The notes beneath the pieces are model-generated. The model was not told where the DNA came from and did not search any database. It saw only the letters and a program-made list of their open reading frames with translations. Of a stretch of 64,000 bases of DNA, positions 1 to 11,300 are shown in pieces. The position numbers and the translations under genes are program-made. The stretch comes from Candidula unifasciata (lineage: Eukaryota > Mollusca > Gastropoda > Stylommatophora > Geomitridae), in assembly GCA_905116865.2 (NCBI GenBank), contig CAJHNH020002076.1, forward strand, positions 12,501-76,500, in the 5' to 3' direction. Every line of letters starts with the position of its first letter. The stretch's first letter is position 1.

Positions 1-227
1 CCACCTCAGAGCTGCAGTGATAGCCTTCACCTCCTTCCACATGCTTGGAAATCTAGATAAATTAAAGCTCCATTTGTTCTGCCACGAGCTTCTGCTTCTG
101 AAGAAAAACCAGAGAGCCAAATGTGCACACAGTCAAAGGGAAATAACACGATTAAAGAAATGATGCATCGAGATTATCTGTTCTTGTTTTAGTTATACTA
201 TTTCAAAACTTAGTCTTCAAAGATCCG

Positions 228-425
228 CGCGTGAGTTCAAGGCTCCATTGTAGGAGAAAACACTTGTTTTATGTGCACACCCATTTTACAGGTCTGCTTA
301 TTTGTATGCAGGCTGTTGGTTCCTCGCCTTATATGTCTACTTTTACGACACGCTTGTTAGAGAGGGCAGTAATGGGTCTATTCATTCTCTCTTACACTGG
401 GGTCCTGGAACCCACTCAAGGATCG
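228..425 (-). mobile_element. LINE 3' tail, family A, truncated
   Basis: Read on the minus strand this matches the dispersed tail seen in fuller form at 35,120-35,415: a 'gggttcc(g)ggg(g)tcc' start, 'gacccactgcc', a segment around 'gactaatt', 'aggcaaggaaccaacagtctg', then the part ending near the polypurine tail. It is diverged and has no open frame. It is inferred to be a 5'-truncated LINE insertion because the copy at 7,020-7,470 carries the end of a LINE reading frame upstream of the same tail. Confidence 0.55.
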
Positions 426-740
426 AACATTTTATTATATAACCTGCACAGCCGACTGCATTCCCCCCACCCCCCCCCCCGGCATGCTTGAAGGTTATAT
501 CGCTGACTGCAATAGGTGGTGTTTATATTCTTTCGTTGTCTAGGTGGTGTTCATGTGCGTGTGTTGTAAATGTTCTTCTCACACACACTTCTTGTGTAAA
601 TGCTCTTCTCACATAACTGGTACAAGCCGACACCTATGTAAGCGTACGAGACATAAGTTTATTGGCATGTTATCACTTACAGTAGTGTCCAGTTGTTGTC
701 CTAGTATACAGCTTTCGCACACCAATTCACGCAGCCTTCA
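426..740. other. No gene seen; non-coding
   Basis: A C-rich run near 465-481 is followed by short TTCTCACA-containing repeats (about 570-615). Open frames are short and resemble no protein I recognise. Confidence 0.5.
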
Positions 741-1297
741 ACATTTCTATAAATAAACAGAGAGGGGAACCATTTGAGGCCGTTTAATATTATGAATTAA
801 TCAAGTAACAGAAAGTATTGTGAACGGCACTGATAGAAAGAAGTAGAAAGATAGAAGAACACACTAGACAACATAAAAGTCGAAAGCTATAGTTACCGTG
901 CCGGGAATTGAACCTGTCACCTCCAGACGGTGTCTGCGCCTCGCCATAAATACAAGTGCACTAAGATACATGGTCAACTCGGCACCCCAAAAAATGGTGT
1001 CTCATTGGCCATGTCTATCGCACAGCTTGAAATCCACGACTATAGAATACGGACAGAATTCATTTCAACCCATTGAAATGGCACCATAGGTTACAGAAAT
1101 TTATATTAACGAGGCAAATGTCGAATAACAATCACAGCAACAATTTACGTACACAGTAGACCTTATTGCCTTGTCTAGAATACACAAACATTTAAGAAAG
1201 GTATTTGATTGGTAGGTTCCGGTGTGTATACGTCATTCCTATAAATAAACAGAGAGGGGAACCATTTGAGGCCGTTAAATAATATGAATTAATCAAT
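741..1297. repeat. 62-bp direct repeats flanking a tRNA-like block
   Basis: A segment starting 'cattcctataaataaacaga' occurs at about 738-801 and again at about 1,232-1,297, nearly identical and some 490 bp apart. Between them, on the minus strand at about 893-975, is a tRNA-like stretch with a clear B-box (GGTTCAATTCCCGGC). The arrangement could be a small non-autonomous element with terminal direct repeats or a local duplication. The internal sequence encodes nothing recognisable. Confidence 0.5.
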
Positions 1298-1479
1298 GGG
1301 TTGAAAGGAGTTCAGTGTGACTATAGGAAATGTGGAGGCCAAGAGAGGCAGTGGAGATCGCGAAAGTCTGAGATCGTGACATGGAAGATCATGTCAGAGC
1401 TGACTGAAAGTACGAGACAGAAGGTTGTGGATAGACATGACTACCAAAGCCACATAACACGGACTTTAAGAAGATATAT

Positions 1480-1830
1480 AAAAAGGTATGAGGGGAAGTC
1501 ATTAAGTAAAGGCAAATGCATTAAGACGTTTTTTACAAGTGGTCGGAACTAAAATGTTGTGTTCTATTTCTCAGCATAGTCTGCCTGCCTTGCAACACAC
1601 ATAGTCAACCAATCCAAAGGGCTGGATGCCCACAAGGTAGAAATTTTTAGCTCTTGCCAATAACCAAGTTTGCTCATTAGGATCGTCTCCTTGTTCATTT
1701 GCAAATCTCTGACCCTGCAAAAGTTCTTTCAAAAAACCAAACAAACGAAAGTCCAATGGTGCCAAGTCTGGCTGTATGCTGGAGAAAATCTCAGCCACAT
1801 ATTTTGTCCTAGTATCGGTTTTGCAAAGCA
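1480..1830 (-). pseudogene. Mariner/Tc1 transposase C-terminal remnant
   Basis: Minus-strand translation gives the C-terminal part of a mariner-type transposase. It includes SPDLAPLDFRLFGFLKELL, where the D of the SPDLAP.D block is the third residue of the DDE/D catalytic triad. GQRFAN and a decayed C-terminus ending near IQPFGLVDYVC follow, matching the usual end of mariner proteins. The N-terminal helix-turn-helix and the first two catalytic Asp are not readable. Frame breaks show that it is inactive. A related remnant lies at 18,990-19,255. Confidence 0.7.
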
Positions 1831-2540
1831 TGCTCTGGAGGGGGGAGGGAGGTTTTCTTCGAACTGGATGGGTCGCATCAATCCAGAGGTTGCAGGTAGT
1901 GAAAGCCAGATGGCTATGCAGGCGTGTTTGTAAATGAGAAAGCAGATGGCTGAAACGGCCCAACTTGATGGTGTGCAAACAAACAAGGTAGAAGTGACCT
2001 CTTGCCTGTAGGGCAAGGTACCAAGTGGAATGAAAGATACTGAAAACCTGCACCTGAAATGTTGCAGGGGCAAGTATCTGTGGGCTCTGAATGCCACTCA
2101 AGACTCCGGGGGAAACACAAGACGAGTGGTAACCAGATGACAATGGTACCATTAATATGGTTGTTTGGAGGGAGGCAGAGCTAATATGGGCTTGTCCTAA
2201 ATGCTTTGGATGTCAGATCTTTACCCAGATGATCTGTATATTTTATTTTATTGAAAATGTCTAGCCTTGACGATGACCAGTGAGCACCCTATGGACCAAC
2301 ACCTAACAAAGCCAAGAAACAGACCTTAGCCACCCCATCGCCTAAAATTGAAGTATATGTTATTATATTTAACCCAGTTAAGGAGTTGCCTATATGAACC
2401 CACTGAAGGGGGCTATTTAAAATTCTAATTGTAACTGCCTTATTACACAACTGTCGGGTATACCTGCAACAGTTAATCAGATGATGTCTCCCAAGGTCAT
2501 CATGTAACACAGGTCTATCCAACTGGCCGCCTGGAGGAGG
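1831..2540. other. No gene seen; intergenic
   Basis: A minus-strand frame is open through about 1,571-2,152, but only its end (below about 1,830) resembles a known protein, the mariner transposase. The rest has low-complexity, non-conserved character. Nothing is recognisable from 2,160 to 2,540. Confidence 0.45.
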
Positions 2541-3035
2541 AGGTCTAGTAAGTTGCCTGCAGATTATTGCCTGTTGACCTTTCTATGCTAGGGCTCGGGA
2601 ATCTGGCCTGTGACGTTCACCCATTTTCAAAACTTTGACCCCTGAGTAAACATAGTTGAACAGCCCTGAGGTAGCAGGTTGTCTGCAGAATGTAGCTCTC
2701 ATCACCGTCTGCCTGCAAGAAACTGTCTCGCCAGCTCTACAACTTTCCTACCCAAGACAACATGCCTTCTCTATTATTCTTTCCAATCTGCCACGGCAGT
2801 TGACATGGTCAAACTATTTCAGCTTCCAAGACAAGATGCTGCCAATCTTCCTTGGTTTTAACATCTTTTAGGATATCATTTTTCTATTTTTCTTGGTCCA
2901 TGGCATTCTGAGAAGCTCTACAGCATGTCAAAAAGGTCCAATTTTCTTCTCTAATGACTGCAAGATGGTCCAAGACTCTCAAGCCTTCAAAAAGTTGACC
3001 TTGATTATCTTGCTGGTGCTAAACCAGACTTTCAG
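2541..3035 (-). mobile_element. LINE RT C-terminal remnant and 3' tail
   Basis: On the minus strand this reads as the decayed C-terminal region of an endonuclease-reverse transcriptase LINE. It ends in CRQTVMRATFCRQPAT, which recurs in near-identical form at 29,035-29,150, 15,670-15,985 and 48,235-48,905. Many stops and shifts are present. A sub-block at 2,596-2,668 recurs at 20,592-20,665. Confidence 0.6.
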
Positions 3036-3043
3036 TGCGTCTT

Positions 3044-3175
3044 CCAACAATCAAGAAATAAATCACAACTGACATCCAACAATCAAGAAATAAATCACAA
3101 CTGACATCCAACAATCAAGAAATAAATCACAACTGACATCCAACAATCAAGAAATAAATCACAACTGACATCCAA
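3044..3175. repeat. 32-bp minisatellite, about 4 copies
   Basis: Four near-perfect tandem copies of a 32-bp unit start with 'ccaacaatcaagaaataaat', with a fifth, diverged start at 3,172. It is non-coding. Confidence 0.9.
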
Positions 3176-3590
3176 TAATCATAATTAACATAAACTGTTT
3201 TATTTTAAAACCTTTATTAATGACAGAAACATAGGATAAAAACAAAGCAAACTATATGTCAATATGTAACAGTTCTCAACATGTTTCAATGGTTATAGAA
3301 ACAGACAGTTATGCACTTTCAATCAGTTTAAACATACAACATATATACATGGCATTAACATAGGACACAAGAGAATGCTTTTCGGCAAATGACAGTCAAC
3401 TATACATTAACATCAGTAGACAAAATATTATTTTTGGTTAGGTGGCTGACAACATATGCCTGATTGTATAAAAAAAACTTGGAAAACAGACAGAAAGAAG
3501 ATAGCACGCTCTGAGGTTTTGAGGGGAGACTTCTCGGAAGATTGTTGGGGTTCACATGGGAAGATAAAATCAGCAATTCTAGATTACAAC
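3176..3590. other. No gene seen; AT-rich
   Basis: AT-rich, with no open frame or RNA gene that I recognise. It lies downstream of the WAPL stop codon, but I could not place the WAPL polyadenylation site. Confidence 0.5.
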
Positions 3591-3599
3591 AAATGACAG

Positions 3600-3800
3600 A
3601 CTTAGAAAATGTAAGTTTAGAAATTAAAAAAATTAAGTTGGAGGTGCACTGGGCACGTCCTCAGAATGACGAAAGAGACGGCAGAGACAAGCAATGAAAT
3701 GGACACCACAAGGACAGCGAGGAAGAGGCAGGCCCAGAGGCACTTGGAGGTGAACCTTTGAGGCTGAACTCAAGGCTAGGCGAAGGACAAAACTGGAGCT
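3600..3800 (+). mobile_element. LINE RT C-terminal remnant
   Basis: Plus-strand translation across frames shows the signature C-terminus of endonuclease-RT LINEs: CTGHVLRMTKETAE, then a basic 'QRGRGRPRGTWR'-type block, then an acidic end. The frame is broken and no catalytic domain is present. Confidence 0.6.
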
Positions 3801-3961
3801 AGAGGATGGCTCAGGATCGAATTGAGTGGTGACAGTTTGTTTCTGCATTATGTGCCTGTTGGTGTGATGAGGATTAATTACTAATACAAAGAGATAAAAA
3901 AAACAATTACATGTTTACATACAATAGTGTTCCCTGCAGAATGTACGCCCATTGGCAGTAA

Positions 3962-4458
3962 AATAAACATAACAGTTACCAGCAAAAGAGGTTTTTGTTC
4001 TCCATAAACATAACAGTTACTATTACTAGCAAAAGAGGTTTTTGTTCTCCATAAACATAACAGTTACCAGCAAAAGAGGTTTTTGTTCTCCATAAACATA
4101 ACAGTGCCAGCAATAGAGGTTTTTGTTCTCCATAAACATAACAGTTACCAGCAATAGAGGTTTTTGTTCTCCATAAACATAACAGTTACAGCAACAGAGG
4201 TTTTTGTTCTCCATAAACATAACAGTTACTAGCAAAAGAGTTTTTTGTTCTCCATAAACATAACAGTTACCAGCAAAAGAGGTGTTTGTTCTCCATAAAC
4301 ATAACAGTTACCAGCAAAAGAGGTTTTTGTTCTCCATAAATATCAAAGTTACCAGCAAAAGAGGTTGTTGTTCTCCATAAACATAACAGTTACCAGCAAA
4401 AGAGGTTTTTGTTCTCCATAAACATAACAGTTACCAGCAAAAGAGATTTTGGTTCTCC
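3962..4458. repeat. 41-bp minisatellite, about 12 copies
   Basis: Tandem units of about 41 bp contain 'acagttaccagcaaaagagg' followed by 'tttttgttctccataaac'. Copies differ by a few bases and small indels. A 69-codon minus-strand frame across it (4,026-4,235) is a product of the repeat and not a gene. Confidence 0.9.
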
Positions 4459-4549
4459 ACTGCTACCAGATGAGATCACAGAAGAAAGATAAGAATTTCA
4501 TAATGTATAATATGGCATCTGCACACTGGATACCTCACAAATATTTAGT

Positions 4550-5215
4550 GAAATGGAGGTCAGTAGAATTCTTAGTCCGCTGCATATAGGGTGGAATGGT
4601 ACCTGTCTGAAGCAAGTAAAGGAATTTAAATACACAGGAAGTATATTCTCGGAATATCGATCAGGAAATAGAAACAACATGCCAGAGGGCCAGTGTACTT
4701 ATATTTTCCAATTGATGCTGTTATTAAGACATCCAAACATAAGTATGACTGCAAAGAAACAGATTATTACTGCAAAATACCAACATTGTGCTACTTCCAG
4801 TGTCAAACTTGGATATTATCAAAGGCTAACCGTAGTAAAATTAACACCTGAGGAAAGCCATCCGCTTAACCATCCGAGACATGTGGGAACAACATCAAGC
4901 ACTAAATTCACAGAGAAACAGAAGATCAGATGGTTTGGTCACCTGGTATGGTTATCTGGTTACAATGCAGCCACAACTACTACCATCACAGGTGCTACAA
5001 ATGAAAATATCTGAAGTGATAGCAACAGGCTAGGAGACGATGGACTGATGACATTAAAGACATTCTATTTCAACAAGGAATAACAATAGCTATTGCAAGC
5101 CATCAAGTAATGGATCACAAACTGTTCCTCCTCACAACTAAACAGCAAAAGTGGAAGCTGATGATAATGACAACAACAACAATATGTAAAACACACAACG
5201 ACAGAAATGGCAACA
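4550..5215 (+). mobile_element. LINE RT thumb/C-terminal remnant
   Basis: The translation begins CLKQVKEFKYTGSIFSE, the usual start of the region after the RT palm in endonuclease-RT LINEs. It continues to KIRWFGHLVWLS and, after frame breaks, RRWTDDIKDI, ending near a CAA-rich tail (5,165-5,190). The catalytic RT motifs are absent, so this is a 5'-truncated, decayed insertion. It sits just 3' of the WAPL stop codon and is antisense to WAPL. Confidence 0.65.
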
Positions 5216-5285
5216 GGCTGTACAATCAAATGACAAGTAAAATTTGGAAGGGTTTTTCAACAAGACGAATCTGTGTGGAGGTGAG

Positions 5286-5381
5286 TTAGGATCCCGCCTT
5301 TTCCAGGAGCTTAATGACTTTTACAACAGTGCTGAAAACATAGCTGGAATCAGTGCTGGAATCAGTGCTGAAAAAGACTGC
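5286..5381 (-). CDS. WAPL: WAPL terminal coding exon
   Basis: The acceptor 'ccgattacag' is followed by GCA in phase 0. The frame runs to TAA at 5,286-5,288 (31 codons plus stop). The end VVKVIKLLEKAGS corresponds to the last helix of WAPL proteins, which in vertebrates ends in a similar R/K-VI-x-x-LE helix. Before it lies a serine-rich stretch, FFSTDSSTDSSYVFS, where a 12-bp unit (AGCACTGATTCC) is tandemly duplicated in frame. Phase and position match the preceding exon exactly. Confidence 0.8.
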   Translation of the reverse strand, partial: AVFFSTDSSTDSSYVFSTVVKVIKLLEKAGS

Positions 5382-8300
5382 CTGTAATCGGAAAATATCT
5401 GGGTTTTATTTCACATCTTGACTATCATTTTATTTCACAAAGCTTTTCAACAAAATCTTACCTATTATTTTACAATGGCAAAACTTAACATTTTGCCTGC
5501 TATGGTAAGTTAACATTTTGTCTGCTATACAAATTAACAAGGCTAGACTCACTTTCACTATCATCAAGCATATATGAATTTGGCAATGTTAAGATTTGTA
5601 TTATAACATTACTTCATGGCAGATTAAAACCTAGCTTATCGCATTACCTCCTCTCCTTGAGTGTTCCGGGGCCCTTACTATGGGAGACAAACAGAAAGGA
5701 CCCACTGCCTCTCTAACAAGCAAGTAATAAAAGTCGACTAATTATGGGTCCTTCAAAGCCAGGAAGTTCACTTGCCCAACAGGCAAGGATCCAACAATCT
5801 ACACACAAATAAGTCAGATCTATAAAACAAGTAAGCACACAAAACTGATTTCCTGAAAAAAGAAGACTAAAGACCAGAAGTGAACAAATAATCAGAAACA
5901 GAATATACAGCCAATGAACATGAAGAAGGAAAAGACAACATTTTTTCATCAGGCTATGTTAACATTGTGCCCTTGTGTTACAAAGGTCCACAAAGCAAGC
6001 AAAGACAGGTGGCAAAGTGGTCAAGCCGTTTGCCTCGTGCTCTAAAGGCCATAAGTTTGTTTCACATCTGCATTCTTCAGTTCACGAGTGCAATTTTTTA
6101 TGGAGATCCCTAGGGATTGTCACCGAAGCTGTGGAGTTTTGTTGGTGTTGTTTTTGTGTGTGTGATGCTCTTGACAGACAGCTCGCCTTTTTGTGGAGAG
6201 AGACCAAGCTATATGATACAGGATAAAACTCAGTGCAGTGACGTTGATCCTCTTGACTTTAGGCTAGACACAATGTAAGCATGTCATTAGAGGTCACTCA
6301 AAGGGGACTATCCTGTTAGAAGTGTTATCTGGCTGAACAACCAATGCAGAGTCACACTGTGTCTCACTGTGGGTGGGACAAAGGATGTTTTCCCAGACCC
6401 AAGTGACTTTTAGGGATAATTTTGATACGGTTAAGAAAAGACAAAAAGAAGAACAGTTGCTGAAAGAAATTAACGGGACACAAGTGAAATCTCTTTGGCA
6501 ATATTAGCATTCTAATAAAAACCATACTGAAAAAACAAATTAAGGTAAGTGAGCAAGAGGTAAGCAGCGATGCAAGTGGGAGGGTATATGAAGAGATGGA
6601 AGAACAGTGATCTTGGACAGCATACAACTAGGATAAGAGATAGATCTTTTTAAAGATTTAATGCAACCACAATGTTTATGGTAGTAACATCCCCTAACAG
6701 GCTGAGACAACAACAGATGGTGGCTGGCTGGCACAGATTCAAAAATTCTTTAACAATTAAAAAGGATTTTGTTATATTGTCAGCCAGATTATCTTTCCTT
6801 TGCTATGACTTTCATCTTAGGGTGAAAAAAAAAAAACTGGCAAAATGATGCTCTTGTAGAGTCAGAGTTTCGTTCCTCTGCAGTTACTGTTGGATTTCCA
6901 AATACTGCATGAATGAAACTGAGAACAAGGCCACCATGAGGTGCTGCCATAGGCATATGTGAACGTACAGGCCATATGCTAGAAGCATACTTTGGCTTCT
7001 GCAAGCATAAGTACACAGAATGTGAGAGACCAAGTACTGTCAACTATCACTTATATAGATTCCCTGTGTGGATATATAATCAGACAGTTATTGGTACCAT
7101 TGGAACTGGAACTTTTCGCTTGCTGCTGAAGATAGAGACTAAGCACTTATGGGAGTGTCCTGAGTGCCGTGATGTTAATTCTTAATTCAGCATCCCTATA
7201 TGGGTTGCGGGGCCCCATTGTGAGAACAGCAAGAACTGATCCACTGTCCCTACAATAAGCAAGCCGTAAGAGTAGACACATTGTGGAGCTTTCTTCAAAG
7301 TAGGAGTGCATCTGCCTGAGAGGCAAGGAACCAGCAGTCTGCTTACAAATAAGTCAGATATGTAAAACGAATGTGCATGCAGCACTCAGGTTCTGGAACA
7401 AGATTTAAGTCCAGAAATGGCTGAACAACCAGAAATTTGGACTGGAGTATACATGTAGTGAATGCAAAGAAGATTTACGTACTATGTGAACCACAGAAGT
7501 CTAGATAAAGCGCCATAAACTGGGAGAAGAACTCCACCTGCAAACATTGTCAATATACATAAGGAGCAATGGTGGCGCATATGCCAGACCCCATCTAAAC
7601 CCCCACACTCGGGAAGAGAAACGGCAAAGAAAGGAATATATGTAACACAAACAAAATTCATAAACAATGCAACTCACTGTAAGTCTTGCAAAATTGAGAA
7701 ATGTCGTCAGCATCTTGATCACAGCATCAAAGTTCTCATTTGGCATTAACTTCTTGACAGCAGCAGTATACTCCTGCGCATGAATATTTACAACATATTT
7801 ACTCTAAAACTCACACAACCTTACTGCACGGATCACAATATGCCCACCAAATGACTAGTATTCTTTTCTGCCCTTAAAAGGGCTCTTGACTTGCTTTGTG
7901 GTTTATAGCGAGGATGCAATATCTGCACCTTAAAGCCCACCAGCAAAAGCTTTAATCAGTTTCTTTTATGACAGGTTTGTTATGGGCTGTGTCAGGGTAA
8001 TAGTGAGGCAAGGTATTTTTTGCCTTGTTCAAGAGTGTACCGAGCATAAACAGAACTTATTCTTACACACACATGTGTGTATACCAGCACTGATATAGTG
8101 TTTTTACTTTTTTCTAGACTTGGTGGCAGAAGTGAGCAAACTGAAGTCCTGTCTTTTCTAGACATGGTACCTAAAGCGAGGGGGGTGGGAGAGAGAGGGA
8201 GAGAGAGACACACACATGCAGTGTTAAAGACACGCTTAGGTAGAGTGGAAAGACGGTGTGAAAGACAAAGAGGGGAGACATCAGGTACATGCAGTGTGAA

Positions 8301-11300
8301 GATATAAAGATGCCAGCGAGTTAGGAGAGCAGGTGCAGGAAGGAGACAAGCAGAGAGATGTAGACAAAACAGAGGGCGATATAGAGAGGCAAACAAACAC
8401 AGAGACAGAAAGGCAGAGTAATATACACCCATACATTCATGGACACAAGAACACCCATACATACACACTGATACAAATACATACAGAGAAAGAGTACCCA
8501 CACTCAGACACTGCAGGCCTATACACACACACACATGCAGTCGTCCTCATACATGCCCACATCCATGGGGAGGGGGGGTATGGAAAAGGCTGCCCTACTA
8601 GTCAACTAAATAAAGTTTCCTTTGAAATCGGCCTGCATCTGTCTGAGAGAAGACAACCTAGCATATCAGAGTGAGGGAGGAGCAGACAATCCTAGACATG
8701 GTCACTGGACACAGGATGGCCAAGGCAAAAGCTTACCTAGGTGTCGCTGCTGACAAAATACCCTCTGCTATGTGAACAAAAATGAGTGCCCATCCATCCA
8801 TAATACATACACACACTTAAACATGTTTAGCATCATAAACACACGTGCATACACATGAATAAATACCCCCCCCCCCTCTCCCCCACGTAACACTTATATA
8901 CTCACATTCATAAATATACAAACACACACACCACATGTACATACACTCATAATCATTCATACACTTTCTTAGTTACATGTACATTCACCCACTCATAAAG
9001 ACGCACACATACAAACCCTTTCACAAATCCTCACTTACACAGACTGATGTGTTAGAATGTGGATATAAAAAACAAGTAATCGAGCATATAACCACACACT
9101 ATGATAGTCTGCCATCAAACTGACATCTGTTTGTGCTGACAACTGATAATACTCAGAGAAAGCAATAACACACAAATACTTTGGAGAAAAAGGATAGCTA
9201 GCCAGGAAGGAATCAGTTGGAGAAAAAGCCAGCTTTATGTGGTTGTGCTGTGTCGGGACGGGATAATGACTGATAGTCTTGGCAGCCTCGGCCACGCTGC
9301 TTTCGCAATGTTTTGATCGTGGCGGTCCACTCGGGAAGACAGAATCTTGTCAGCAGGGGACTGCAACTGTCTAGAGAGCAAACTCGATAAAAGCTGTCCC
9401 CAGAAACGGAATGTGCCAACCATATATTTGGTGGGGAGGAATCGACACATACGGTTAACTCAATGGCCATGCGCAAATATTTATCCAATAGTGGTACCAC
9501 CACGTTGGGTAACAATCAAGTGAAAGCGGGACTCGCTCTCACTTCTCAAACAGGTTTACCCTTAGCCACCAACAGCCCAACGGCTTCCTGCATTGCTAGG
9601 GGAGGACAGGGTGTCACTTCTAACTGCGAAGACACACTTCCACCACTTGTAATCATGCAGTGGAATGCCGAAGGTGTATTTAACAAAAAGAGAGAACTAG
9701 AGGAACGCTTGTGAGCAGAGAAATACTTGACATTATCGGCATTCAAGAGACGCACCTCAACCCAAGTAAAAGATTTCATATTAGAGGATATGAAATATTT
9801 AGCCAAGACAGAGAAAATAGACATAAAGGTGGGGTTGCCACGCTGGTTCATAATTCAATACCAGCTGTTGAACTGCATAGATCCAACCAGCTGAATACTG
9901 AATTCATTGCTGTCCAGCTGCAACTAAAAAATAAAAATATGTCAGTCTACAACATTTACTCACCACCTACCCTCCCCACCGAACTTGAAGCTATACAGGT
10001 TCAAGAGAGTAACTTGCTAATTATCGGAGATTTGAACAGTCACTCACCCAGCTGGGGTTATGACTGTTTAGATGCTCGTGGAGAAAATCTTGAGGAGTGG
10101 CTAATCACAAACTGTCTCACCCTTCTCAATCACCCTGATGACCCGCACACGCACTACTCTAGGCGGTGGCGCACAACAAGCACACCTGATCTAGCATTTG
10201 CAACAGACGACATCCATAAGATATCTGTTAGGCAGGTGTGTGACCAGTTAGGAGGCAGTGACCACAGGCCAGTGAAGATTCTGATAAACAGCCTTAAAAT
10301 AGAAAAATCTCCAGATACTGCACCAAGCTGGAACTACAAAAAGGCAGATTGGAAACATTTTCAAGAACTTGCAGACTCAAACTGCAAAGTAATCAGCCTT
10401 TCAGGTAAGGTTGACAGAGATGCACAAGAATTCAACAAGGCCATACTAAATGCAGCAAAAAAAACCATTCCTAGAGGAAAGAGGCAAAATTACAAGCCAT
10501 ATTGGTCACCAGAACTGGAAGTGCTTCACGGTTCGCCCTGTGATGCTAGAGATAACATGGAAGCTGATCCAACAGATAAACATGTGAAGCAACACAACAA
10601 AGCAAGGGCTCTCTATGTCAGAGAAAGAAACCTTCAGTGTAGAAAGTCCTGGAAAGAAAAGACTGCTTCTCTGAACATGGAAAAAGACACCACAAAATTG
10701 TGGAGACTGACAAAGGCACTTAATGACGACAACCCATCTCATGGAAAAACAGTTCTCCAACAAGAAGGAAATCTACTCACAGGGAAGGAAGCAGCGACTC
10801 TGATGGCCCGAAACTATGAGAAAGAAAGCTCATATTCAGTAACCCTGGAGCAAAAGAAAGCAGTCCGAGATGGGATAAACTCCATATTCAAAAAAGCCTC
10901 TTGTGAGCCATGCATGGAGACAGACATCACTCTAACTGAGCTACTAAGAGCAATGAAAAAACTCAAGTCAAAGAAGGCACCTGGCCCAGACGAAGTTTCA
11001 AACGACATGCTCAAACATATGGGTCCAGTAGCACAAAACATCTTACTCCAGATATACAACTATAGCTGGAAACTAGGCAGAGTCCCAGATATCTGGAAAA
11101 ATGCTATAATCCACCCTATCCTCAAAAGTGGCAAGGACAAGAAGGACCCTCAGAGCTACAGGCCTGTCAGTCTGCTAAGCTGCCCCGCAAAACTGATGGA
11201 GAGAGTGCTAGCCACCAGACTTCAGTGGTTCCTAGAAACCAATCACAAACTGGATCCCGCTCAGACAGGCTACCGACAGCACAGAAGCACTGATGACCAG

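Noticed and set aside
5985..6060. Functional tRNA gene (also 25,995, 47,777 and 59,720)
   Set aside because: A- and B-boxes are present but the stems do not pair as a cloverleaf and each continues into a SINE body.
6480..6530. Good-looking minus-strand acceptor (ttaatttgttttttcag) as the start of the last WAPL exon
   Set aside because: It hits a stop within five codons; the exon at 5,286-5,381 fits in both phase and similarity.
7992..8534. 180-codon minus frame rich in Cys, Leu, Val
   Set aside because: It is the complement of GA- and CA-rich simple repeats; composition explains it.
8735..8770. Minus-strand mini-exon (tttttgttcacatag acceptor, CACCTAG|gtaagc donor, about 31 bp) as the missing WAPL exon
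   Set aside because: Its length would leave phase 2 against a phase-0 next exon, and its codons do not resemble the expected helix.
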